Source of the DNA: Trifolium pratense
Taxonomy: Eukaryota; Streptophyta; Magnoliopsida; Fabales; Fabaceae
NCBI RefSeq assembly: GCF_020283565.1
Contig: NC_060064.1
Location: 18,806,337-18,870,336 of the forward strand
DNA: 64,000 nucleotides
Direction of reading: 5' to 3'
This document shows positions 21,112 to 32,000 of the stretch, piece by piece (the first letter of the stretch is position 1; every line of letters begins with the position of its first letter). The position numbers were made by a program, and so were the translations under genes. The notes below the pieces were generated by a model. The model was not told the origin of the DNA, made no database searches, and worked only from the letters and a program-made list of their open reading frames with translations.

Positions 21112-21886
21112 CTAGAACTTCGACCCGTGCGGTGCACGAGTCTAATTAGCCTAATATGTAACAAAAAATTGTAATATTAAAATGTATTTTAGAAAAACTT
21201 TATTGTAAGCAAAGAATGCGGGTTTGATTCCCACGGTAGACAAATTTATTTTTTATTTTTAAATTTAAAACTGTAATAAAAAGAGAGAGAAAATGGGCGG
21301 CAAAAAGATTAGGTCTATTTAATCTAATATGTAAAAAAAAAAAAAAATTGTAACATTAAAAATTAGTTTAACAATAAATTTATAAAAATGTTCATACAAC
21401 ACAAATTACGGTATGTTATGAAATACTTCTTTATAGGTTACATTGGAAGTGTTATTCGTATTTTCACTGTGTTCGTCGGTAATTAATATTTTGAATCCTT
21501 CTCTAGAAGCAACTTTTGAAATTTCTTCATCGCCAACACCCAAAACTCATTCAGAAAACAATCTCATTTATTCAATGTCTGTACACGAAGCACCACTGAG
21601 AAGCGTCATGTTTTTACTCAATGTTAAACCTTCACAAAAATTCCAAAGAACCAAATAATTGATAGTAGTATGAACAACTTCTGACCTTGTACCAAATAAT
21701 TTTAATCACAATTGATTTATTTGTCATAGTGGTTGAAATGTTGTATTGCAATGAAAGGTTGTGGGTTTGATTCTTAGCCAAAACAAAATTGTATATTTTT
21801 TTTATAAAATACTGCAAAATAAAAATGGAGGGAAAACAAATTAGGTTTAGGGTTTGATTATGTATACAAACTTATATTATAAGAGA
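21112..21886 (-). mobile_element. Short non-autonomous Helitron (775 bp)
   Basis: On the minus strand it starts TC after a host A (21,887) and ends CTAG before a host T (21,111), the Helitron A|T target. The 3' end has a GC-rich hairpin (GACTCGTGC...GCACGGGTC) a few bases before CTAG. An internal segment (21,420-21,590) matches the helicase tail and linker in the larger Helitron at 46,200-49,100 with the middle deleted, so this is an internal-deletion derivative of the same family. A tRNA-like segment with a B-box (21,715-21,790) is shared with the larger copy. Confidence 0.82.
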
Positions 21887-21972
21887 TTTTAGGTATTGTA
21901 AAAGTTTGACAATTTCAATTTTTCTTTTTTATAATAGAAAATACAGTATGTATCTTTTAAAAATCGAATTTA

Positions 21973-21975
<3 letters not shown>

Positions 21976-22022
<47 letters not shown>
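21976..22022. repeat. (AT)n microsatellite at the left edge of the pararetrovirus
   Basis: About 23 AT units that end exactly where viral sequence starts. Translation through it gives a Tyr-Ile run fused to the viral frame, a reading artefact. Confidence 0.95.
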
Positions 22023-22023
<1 letters not shown>

Positions 22024-22024
<1 letters not shown>

Positions 22025-25000
22025 AGGGAAAAACGTTGAAGCTACAGCTTATCTAAACCTTCAGAAGGTTGAAAGTGATCATATTACTCTTAAAGAAATA
22101 AATGCGATAATTAAATCTCAGAATTACACTAATTCTTTCCTTATTTGTTTAGGTGACAAATTTATGTCCCTAGAAAAAGATATTACTGATTTAAAATTAC
22201 TTTTTGAAGAACAATTAACTAAGCAAAATCTAATTTTAAAACAATTAGAAAAGAATAAAAATGATATGGAGTCTTCAGAAATTATTATTAATAAAGATGT
22301 CCCTATTATTCAACCACCTATAGCGGTAGAAGGATTTAAATTAAAATCCAATAATAATGAGTTTATTCATGTTTTAGAAGAAAAGCTTAAGCAAATGCGC
22401 TTAAATGTATTATCTCAGAAAAATATGTCTGACACCTCTGATATAGAAGATATTGACCAATTAGCAGAAATATTTGCTAATGAAGAAATTAATGATCAGG
22501 TTGCACAAATAAATCCTATTTATGCTCCTAAGCCAGTAGAAAAATACTACTATAAGAGGCCATCGCCTCAAGATTTACTTTTTGAAGAAACTGAACCCTT
22601 TCAGAATTCTTATTCTGGAAAGGCCATTTATGAATGGAATATTGATGGCTTAAATGATAAGCAAATTATTGATATGATACATAGAATAATCATGTATTCC
22701 TCTGTGTGTAAACAACAAGGGAATTCTGATAGTTCGATAGCTTCGTTTATAACGACCGGTTTTATTGGCCAATTAAGAGGTTGGTGGGATCATTATCTCA
22801 CTGATGCTCAGAAGAAAGAAATTCTTTCTCATAAAAAACTTATTAAAACTGAAACATCAAGTAGTAGTACTACTATCACTACTACCGGAGAGGAAGATGC
22901 AGTTTATACACTATGTCTTTCTATTCTACAACATTTTGTAGGAACTAATGTACCCATTGCTGAGAAATTGCAAACATTATTGCAAAATCTTAGATGCCCA
23001 TCTTTAACTCACTTTAGATGGTATAAAGATACTTTTCTATCTAGAGTTTTTCAATTAAATAATCCCAATTCTATGCATTGGAAATCAAAATTTGTAGATG
23101 GTTTGCCTCATCTTTTTGCTGAAAGAATAAGACAAACTCTTAGAAACAATAATGATGGAATAAATATTAATTATTCTGATTTAACTTATGGCCAAATCAT
23201 TAGTACATGTATTAATGAAGGTTTATCTTTATGTAATGACATAAAACTTAAGAACCAACTTAAAAAACAGAAGTTAACTGAAAAACACCAAATAGGTGAA
23301 TTTTGCGAACAATTCGCTTTTGATCTGGAAAAACCCCCTGAGAGCAGGAAGAAGGGTAAAATAGAAAGGATTAAACCTTATAAAGGTAGAAGAAAAAATC
23401 CCCCAGATACTTCTAAGTATTCCTACAAGAAAAAACGTAGAAAAAATTATTCCAAGCCAAAATATAAGGATTATACTCCTAACTTTAGTAGAAAAAGAAA
23501 AGCTAAAAAGCTTGACATAACTTGCCACAAATGTGGAAAGATCGGTCATTATGCCAATCAATGTAGGACTAAAAAAGCCCTAAATGAAATTGAGGATGAA
23601 GAACTTAGAAATCAGCTAGAAAAGGTTCTTCTTATTAATTCTAATTCTGAATCTGAAGTTGAGTCCTCTGATGATGAAGTTAGCTATAGTTCTTCTTCAG
23701 ACGCATCTGACAATAATGATTGTCAATGTAATGAACTAAATTATTGGAAATCCATAGTAGAAATGAATGGTCTAAATGTCTTGACCAATGAACAGGATGA
23801 AGCTTTAAAAGCTTTAGAATCCATATCAGATGATAATCTAAGAAGAAAGTTAATAGAAACTTTAATAAGGGATAACTCTAGAGATAAGACTCCCCTAGTT
23901 ACAGAAGCCCCTTACCAGCTTAGTGAAGTCTTATCTAGGTTTCGTCAATCTAATGAACGAGAAACTCCTGTTTCTATAAATGATTTAAAAAGAGAAATAA
24001 ATCTTTTAAAATCTGAAATTTCTTATATTAAGAAAAACAACGATGTTCTAGCTAAAAGAATTAGTTTATTAGAAAATTCTAATAAAATAGAAAATATTGT
24101 TTCTAATGATGACAGTCCATCATCATCTAGTAATAGCTATCTTAGCCTTCTCGAAAGAGTTACATCACAAAAATGGTTTGTTAGAATAACTCTTGTTATT
24201 AATAAAAACTTTATTCTTGAAAATGAGGTTGCCCTCGTAGATAGTGGTGCAGACCTTAATTGTATTCAAGAAGGAATAATCCCGACAAAATATTTTGTCA
24301 AAACTACTCAATCTTTAACCCAAGCAGGAGGAGATAAACTCCAAGTTAATTACAAATTAAATAATGCCTATATCTGTAACAAAAATATTTGTTTACCAAC
24401 TCATTTCATATTGGTTAAAAATTTAACTCATAGAATTATATTAGGTACCCCTTTTTTGCATAACATTATGCCTATTATTAATATTGATCAAAAAGGAATT
24501 ACTACTTTTATAAATGATCAAAAAATTACTTTTGAATTTATAACAGATCCTCAAACGAGGATGTTAAATGAAGTCAAAGATATCCTTTTGAAAAAAGAAA
24601 AACAATTATGTTTTTTAAAAGAAGAAATTAGTGTGCTTAATATTAATGAGCAACTTGAAACTTATGATATTAAAAAGAAAATTAAGTCTTTAGAACAGGA
24701 ATTTACTACAGAAATATGTAATGATCTCCCAAATGCTTTTTGGGATAGAAAGAAACATGTTGTTTCTTTACCTTATATAGATGACTTTAATGAAAGTCAG
24801 ATCCCTACTAAAGCTAGGCCAGCCCAAATGAACAATGATTACCTAAATTTGTGTAAAAAAGAAATACAATCTCTTTTAGACAAAGGTCTAATTAGACACT
24901 CTAAGTCTCCTTGGAGTTGTACTGCTTTCTATGTTAATAAGGCAGCTGAGAAGGAACGAGGAGTTCCTAGATTAGTAATCAATTATAAACCTCTTAATAA

Positions 25001-26108
25001 GGTTTTAAAATGGATTAGGTATCCTATTCCTAATAAAAAAGATTTATTAGATAGATTAAGTGATGCTTTAATCTTCTCAAAATTTGATATGAAATCAGGA
25101 TACTGGCAAATCCAGATAACTGAAAATGATAAATATAAAACAGCTTTTACTGTACCGTTTGGACAGTTTGAATGGAATGTACTTCCATTTGGATTAAAAA
25201 ATGCTCCTTCTGAATTTCAGAAAATCATGAATGATATTTTTAATCCATATTCTGAATTCATAATAGTTTATATTGATGATGTTTTAGTATTTTCTAAAAC
25301 AATTGATCAACATATAAAACATTTAAAGATATTTAAGAATGTTGTTAAAAACAATGGTTTAGTCTTATCGGCTACCAAGATGAAAATATTTCAAACTAAA
25401 GTTAGATTTCTAGGTCATATGATTGACCAAGGAACTATAATTCCTATAGAAAGAAGCATTGAATTTGCTTCCAAATTTCCTGATGTCATGTTAGACAAAA
25501 CCCAATTACAGAGATTTTTAGGAAGTTTGAATTATATTTCAGACTATTACAAAAATTTATCCAGTGATACTGCAATTCTTTATAATAGGCTTAAAAATAA
25601 ACCTGACCCTTGGACAGATGCCCATACAAAGGCAGTCCAGAGAATTAAAACTAGGGTTAAATGCCTTCCTTGTTTATCTTTGGCAAATCCAAAGTTGTTT
25701 AAAATAGTAGAAACTGATGCTTCTAATATTGGCTATGGAGGAATACTAAAACAAGTCAATCCTGATAATAATAAGGAAGTTTTAGTTAGATTTACTTCTG
25801 GTAAATGGAACCAGACTCAGTCGAAATATTCGACTATTAAGAAAGAAATGCTTTCTATTATTAAATGTATATCTAAATTCCAAAGTGATTTATTAAATCA
25901 AAAATTTCTTTTGAGAATTGATTGTAGCTCTGCTAAATCAATCATAGAAAAGGATGTAAAAACTCTTGTAGCAAAACATATTTTTGCTAGTTGGCAGGCT
26001 CAATTATCTGCTTTTGAATTTGATATTCAATATATTAAAGGAGAAAATAATTCTCTTGCTGATTATTTAACTCGTGAATTTTTGCAGGGTAATGACAACC
26101 CCTTATAG
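22024..26108 (+). pseudogene. Viral polyprotein, left copy, 5'-truncated
   Basis: Same coding sequence as the right-hand copy but beginning about 102 codons in, at the (AT)n boundary. It is otherwise open to its stop and carries the CCHC knuckle, protease, RT and RNase H motifs described for 28,999-33,390. It differs from that copy at two residues seen (Lys for Gln near 22,158, Ser for Tyr near 23,413). The frame happens to stay open leftward through the AT repeat to 21,906, but that part is host sequence. Confidence 0.93.
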
Positions 26109-27189
26109 GGGAAGAGGCCGAGGCCGTAATTCGGGCCGTGGCGGAAGAGGAGGTAACAATATGTTGCCTTATCAAGAATCAAACATTCCTCTAATAGGGG
26201 ATTGGACTTCAGTAGGAAGACCTAGGCAATTACCTGCCCCACCAAAGAAGGAAGATCAACCTTCCTCATCTTCAAATTCGAATAAGATAATATCTTATAA
26301 GGAAGTAATGGTCAATGAACCTCAGGAACAGAATTTAGAATATTTTGAAAATCCTGTTACTGAGAAAATTATTTATATTGATGACGAAGATTTGTCATTA
26401 ACCCATAATGACGGGTGGTCCATTAAAACAAGATACTTAGAGTCCAGAGGATATGCTGGGCTTTATGGCAAATCAAGGCCAAACCTAGAAATCTTGTTAA
26501 CAATCACTGAATCAGTGACAATAACCCATTACTATCAAAATAATAACCCAGAAAGTTTTATAAACTTCAGCAAATGCCATATCAATAAGATATTATTACC
26601 CAGAGAATGGGGATTAAACCCAAATGGTGAAAAGGCAATAAAAGTTGCGGAAGGAAAATATATTTACTTTAACTATTGGGATTATATCCAGGCTTTCACA
26701 CAAGCTTTTTATTATCAAAACCCGAAGAACAAGCATTCTTGGTTCTTTTCGGTCAACCCAGAAATTGTTAATAAACCAATACCAAATTGGTTCTTTGAAT
26801 GGTGGACAAAAATGAGTTCTGAAGATATTCAGAATTTAATTTCAAAAATAAAATTGACTATCAATAATGATAAAACCTCAGGCATCAGACAACAAAGTCA
26901 CCAATATTCCATGGCTGATTTGAAGAATTACTTCCAAAAGAAATATCCTAAGGAGACTGAAGAAGAGATCATGGTCAGAATTCTAGACCATATGAAGACT
27001 CAGTTCTTAAACACTTTTCCCACAGCAGAAAAGAGAGATGATATGTCTACTTCCTCTCAAGGATCAATGGGACAAAATATGTTCGAAGGATTAGCTGGAG
27101 AATCTCAGCCTGAAGAAGAACCAACCCAAGAAGATTTTTGGGATGCTATGATCCAGTCAATCAAAACAAAAAGGGATAAAAGCCAGTAA
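26092..27189 (+). CDS. Viral third ORF, left copy, function unknown
   Basis: 365 residues from the ATG at 26,092, which overlaps the last codons of the polyprotein (an in-frame ATG lies 18 bp earlier). The N-terminus is Arg/Gly-rich (MTTPYRGRGRGRNSGRGG), an RGG-type RNA-binding motif. It is followed by a proline-rich linker, a central globular region rich in Trp/Tyr/Phe (FNYWDYIQAF, WFFEWW) and an acidic Gln/Glu tail. Its place after RT and before the promoter is where many caulimovirids encode the translational transactivator/inclusion-body protein, but I cannot see that family's motif. It differs from the other copy by Ser versus Pro near 26,878. Confidence 0.85.
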   Translation: MTTPYRGRGRGRNSGRGGRGGNNMLPYQESNIPLIGDWTSVGRPRQLPAPPKKEDQPSSSSNSNKIISYKEVMVNEPQEQNLEYFENPVTEKIIYIDDEDLSLTHNDGWSIKTRYLESRGYAGLYGKSRPNLEILLTITESVTITHYYQNNNPESFINFSKCHINKILLPREWGLNPNGEKAIKVAEGKYIYFNYWDYIQAFTQAFYYQNPKNKHSWFFSVNPEIVNKPIPNWFFEWWTKMSSEDIQNLISKIKLTINNDKTSGIRQQSHQYSMADLKNYFQKKYPKETEEEIMVRILDHMKTQFLNTFPTAEKRDDMSTSSQGSMGQNMFEGLAGESQPEEEPTQEDFWDAMIQSIKTKRDKSQ

Positions 27190-27967
27190 AAATGAAAAAT
27201 TAACTGGTAAAAAATCAACTAAGTTTCTGTCGGCATAAAAAGACAAATCAGTCTTCATCAGCTTTATTAAAGTTTTAAGACGGTTGTCCATTTGTAATTT
27301 TGCTTTTTTGTTAGTGTGGACAGATGTGACGATGGGGCCCAATGAGCACCCGGCACTATCCCACTATGTTTTGTTTCTAGGACAGCTGTAGGTTAATATA
27401 ACCTGTTACCGGATCAGATAGTGATTCCTTTTCCTATATATAGAGGCCTTTGCCTCAGTTTGTAATCATCGAATAACATCATAAATAAAATTTCATACTT
27501 TCTTATAAACTTTTTTCCTACTTTATATACCGCTGCGACGGCACTGTAGCACTTCCGTCTTATTCCAGAAAATCAGGTATAATTTAATCTTTTAATTTAC
27601 TAATTGTAATGACAATTAGTCACTAAATTCCTGTTATGGCTTGACAGCCTAGTAAATAGATCTGATGAAAAAATTAATAAAATTTAGTTTACTAATTTTC
27701 TTTGTTCTTCTGAACTTGACATATTTCTTAGTGTAAGGCTTGATCCCGTTTTCCCCAGGAAAGGGGTTTGGTTGATCTTTTGCCTGTTTTTCCTAAGAAC
27801 TATGTAACTTCTGAGATTTGAGACTTGGTCTGTCTATCCCTTCGGGTTGATAGTTAAACGCTTGTTGCGTTTGCTCAGAAGACTGAAGATTTGTTGAAAA
27901 AATTTTATTGGTAGTTTCATCAGACAAATTTACTATCCTGCCAGCCATAACAATCTTTGTTTATATT
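27190..27967 (+). promoter_or_regulatory. Viral intergenic region: promoter and transcript leader, left copy
   Basis: Contains a TATA box (CTATATATAGAG, 27,434-27,445), then AATAAA at 27,484-27,489, consistent with a terminally redundant pregenomic RNA as in other caulimovirids. Downstream is a long leader with a donor-like CAG|GTATAA near 27,575 and inverted words that could form a shunt-type stem. A TGG-starting candidate primer site (TGGTAGTTTCATCAGAC) lies near 27,910, but it does not match initiator tRNA-Met well. Confidence 0.75.
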
Positions 27968-29002
27968 ATGGACGACTCGGAAGATTATGATGATAATCAA
28001 AATAATTTAATAAAGAATGAGGATGCTATAGAATATCCAAAAAATTTGGAAAAATTAAACAGATGGACTATCCCTTCTGTCCCTTCTAAACAAATTTATA
28101 AATTTGGAACTTTTGATATATTATCTCGTTATGCTGTTAAAACAGTTGAACGAACAATTCAAGTTTCTGGTAATACCAAGACTATAAAATTATTAACTAA
28201 AGCAGATTTACTTCCTTTTAAAGGATATAATTTTATTCATATTGGATTAATCCAAATAGCCTTTAAACCTTTAACTATGTTAGGGTTAAATTCTAGTATA
28301 ATGGCTTATGTTAGGGATGGTAGGTGTAAAGATTTTAAACCTTCTCTAGCTGCTTTAATAGAAACCAGTCTGTGTCATGGACCAGTATATTTTGAGGTTT
28401 CACCTAATTTAAGTCTATCTTTAACTGATAAGCACCTAAGCGATGCTATGCAATTAACAGTTCATACCAATGGGTATAATTATAAAACTGGTAGTGAAAT
28501 AATGGCAATATGCTATAGGGTTTATTACAGAGTTTTAAATACTCTTAATCCCAAAGCAAAACAAATTTCGTTTTCTGGATCCACAACGTTAGTCCAAACA
28601 AATTTATTAACCTCTAATATTGCACAAAATAGATTAATAAAATGGGATGAAATAAATTTTCCTGAAACTTGGACACTGCCACAAGAGGTTGATCCTGATC
28701 CTATAATAAATACGGATACAGACCAGATTTCCCAAACTACTGAAGGAGATATTGAAATAAGATTTACTCCTCAGAGAATTATAAAAATTCCTAGAACTAT
28801 GTCATCTAGGTATTCTACTAGCGAGTTCCACACTGCCCCTTTAGAGCTCTCTAGAGCCTCTACTTCTCAAATAAGAGAAGATATTGAATCCGTTGAAAAT
28901 ATTCGCATAAGTGAAAATAAAATTCCTCAAGGAATATATCAAAAAAATATTTCTCAGAGTAGGGAATCTCCTACCCAATCTGAAATGAGTTTCCATTTAT
29001 GA
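27968..29002 (+). CDS. Viral movement protein, complete
   Basis: 344 residues from MDDSEDYDD, chosen because the longer reading from 27,908 begins in leader sequence. The central region (GYNFIHIGLIQIAFKPLTM, YVRDGRCKDFKPSLAALIET, FEVSPNLSLSL) is the 30K-superfamily movement protein fold of Caulimoviridae, which acts at plasmodesmata in viral relatives. The C-terminal third is Ser/Thr-rich and probably disordered. Its stop overlaps the next ORF's ATG (ATGA at 28,999-29,002), the compact coupling expected on a polycistronic viral RNA. This is the only complete copy of this ORF in the array. Confidence 0.9.
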   Translation: MDDSEDYDDNQNNLIKNEDAIEYPKNLEKLNRWTIPSVPSKQIYKFGTFDILSRYAVKTVERTIQVSGNTKTIKLLTKADLLPFKGYNFIHIGLIQIAFKPLTMLGLNSSIMAYVRDGRCKDFKPSLAALIETSLCHGPVYFEVSPNLSLSLTDKHLSDAMQLTVHTNGYNYKTGSEIMAICYRVYYRVLNTLNPKAKQISFSGSTTLVQTNLLTSNIAQNRLIKWDEINFPETWTLPQEVDPDPIINTDTDQISQTTEGDIEIRFTPQRIIKIPRTMSSRYSTSEFHTAPLELSRASTSQIREDIESVENIRISENKIPQGIYQKNISQSRESPTQSEMSFHL

Positions 29003-32000
29003 TGGATCTTTCCCCAGGAAGTAGTTGGAGGCAACTCATCAATGATGAGTTTAACCAAGAAAGATATAAAGATTTCAGAAATTGGTATTTCAAAAAATTC
29101 AAAGATTTTGAATTAAAAGAATTTAGAGATAATTATTATGATTATTTATCCCAAATACAAAGCTATGTTCCTTTTGTAAAATGGTTTGTGAAACATTTTC
29201 ATAACAAAGTTAAAACCGAAATTATGGTGTTACAAAATAAGAATTGGAATACCCATAATGGAGGAATTATAGTTTCGCCTTTCCCTCCTGAACAAACTAT
29301 AAGTCTAGGGAAAAACGTTGAAGCTACAGCTTATCTAAACCTTCAGAAGGTTGAAAGTGATCATATTACTCTTAAAGAAATAAATGCGATAATTAAATCT
29401 CAGAATTACACTAATTCTTTCCTTATTTGTTTAGGTGACCAATTTATGTCCCTAGAAAAAGATATTACTGATTTAAAATTACTTTTTGAAGAACAATTAA
29501 CTAAGCAAAATCTAATTTTAAAACAATTAGAAAAGAATAAAAATGATATGGAGTCTTCAGAAATTATTATTAATAAAGATGTCCCTATTATTCAACCACC
29601 TATAGCGGTAGAAGGATTTAAATTAAAATCCAATAATAATGAGTTTATTCATGTTTTAGAAGAAAAGCTTAAGCAAATGCGCTTAAATGTATTATCTCAG
29701 AAAAATATGTCTGACACCTCTGATATAGAAGATATTGACCAATTAGCAGAAATATTTGCTAATGAAGAAATTAATGATCAGGTTGCACAAATAAATCCTA
29801 TTTATGCTCCTAAGCCAGTAGAAAAATACTACTATAAGAGGCCATCGCCTCAAGATTTACTTTTTGAAGAAACTGAACCCTTTCAGAATTCTTATTCTGG
29901 AAAGGCCATTTATGAATGGAATATTGATGGCTTAAATGATAAGCAAATTATTGATATGATACATAGAATAATCATGTATTCCTCTGTGTGTAAACAACAA
30001 GGGAATTCTGATAGTTCGATAGCTTCGTTTATAACGACCGGTTTTATTGGCCAATTAAGAGGTTGGTGGGATCATTATCTCACTGATGCTCAGAAGAAAG
30101 AAATTCTTTCTCATAAAAAACTTATTAAAACTGAAACATCAAGTAGTAGTACTACTATCACTACTACCGGAGAGGAAGATGCAGTTTATACACTATGTCT
30201 TTCTATTCTACAACATTTTGTAGGAACTAATGTACCCATTGCTGAGAAATTGCAAACATTATTGCAAAATCTTAGATGCCCATCTTTAACTCACTTTAGA
30301 TGGTATAAAGATACTTTTCTATCTAGAGTTTTTCAATTAAATAATCCCAATTCTATGCATTGGAAATCAAAATTTGTAGATGGTTTGCCTCATCTTTTTG
30401 CTGAAAGAATAAGACAAACTCTTAGAAACAATAATGATGGAATAAATATTAATTATTCTGATTTAACTTATGGCCAAATCATTAGTACATGTATTAATGA
30501 AGGTTTATCTTTATGTAATGACATAAAACTTAAGAACCAACTTAAAAAACAGAAGTTAACTGAAAAACACCAAATAGGTGAATTTTGCGAACAATTCGCT
30601 TTTGATCTGGAAAAACCCCCTGAGAGCAGGAAGAAGGGTAAAATAGAAAGGATTAAACCTTATAAAGGTAGAAGAAAAAATCCCCCAGATACTTATAAGT
30701 ATTCCTACAAGAAAAAACGTAGAAAAAATTATTCCAAGCCAAAATATAAGGATTATACTCCTAACTTTAGTAGAAAAAGAAAAGCTAAAAAGCTTGACAT
30801 AACTTGCCACAAATGTGGAAAGATCGGTCATTATGCCAATCAATGTAGGACTAAAAAAGCCCTAAATGAAATTGAGGATGAAGAACTTAGAAATCAGCTA
30901 GAAAAGGTTCTTCTTATTAATTCTAATTCTGAATCTGAAGTTGAGTCCTCTGATGATGAAGTTAGCTATAGTTCTTCTTCAGACGCATCTGACAATAATG
31001 ATTGTCAATGTAATGAACTAAATTATTGGAAATCCATAGTAGAAATGAATGGTCTAAATGTCTTGACCAATGAACAAGATGAAGCTTTAAAAGCTTTAGA
31101 ATCCATATCAGATGATAATCTAAGAAGAAAGTTAATAGAAACTTTAATAAGGGATAACTCTAGAGATAAGACTCCCCTAGTTACAGAAGCCCCTTACCAG
31201 CTTAGTGAAGTCTTATCTAGGTTTCGTCAATCTAATGAACGAGAAACTCCTGTTTCTATAAATGATTTAAAAAGAGAAATAAATCTTTTAAAATCTGAAA
31301 TTTCTTATATTAAGAAAAACAACGATGTTCTAGCTAAAAGAATTAGTTTATTAGAAAATTCTAATAAAATAGAAAATATTGTTTCTAATGATGACAGTCC
31401 ATCATCATCTAGTAATAGCTATCTTAGCCTTCTCGAAAGAGTTACATCACAAAAATGGTTTGTTAGAATAACTCTTGTTATTAATAAAAACTTTATTCTT
31501 GAAAATGAGGTTGCCCTCGTAGATAGTGGTGCAGACCTTAATTGTATTCAAGAAGGAATAATCCCGACAAAATATTTTGTCAAAACTACTCAATCTTTAA
31601 CCCAAGCAGGAGGAGATAAACTCCAAGTTAATTACAAATTAAATAATGCCTATATCTGTAACAAAAATATTTGTTTACCAACTCATTTCATATTGGTTAA
31701 AAATTTAACTCATAGAATTATATTAGGTACCCCTTTTTTGCATAACATTATGCCTATTATTAATATTGATCAAAAAGGAATTACTACTTTTATAAATGAT
31801 CAAAAAATTACTTTTGAATTTATAACAGATCCTCAAACGAGGATGTTAAATGAAGTCAAAGATATCCTTTTGAAAAAAGAAAAACAATTATGTTTTTTAA
31901 AAGAAGAAATTAGTGTGCTTAATATTAATGAGCAACTTGAAACTTATGATATTAAAAAGAAAATTAAGTCTTTAGAACAGGAATTTACTACAGAAATATG

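Noticed and set aside
21906..22023. N-terminal extension of the left viral polyprotein with a Tyr-Ile run
   Set aside because: It is only translation of the host (AT)n tract and its flank; the viral sequence starts at about 22,023.
23274..23561. Minus-strand ORFs inside the viral polyprotein (also 30,556-30,843)
   Set aside because: Antisense shadows over the Lys-rich/zinc-knuckle region, duplicated only because the host ORF is.
27908..27926. Viral primer-binding site for a host tRNA
   Set aside because: Starts TGG in the right region but matches initiator tRNA-Met poorly; left as a candidate only.
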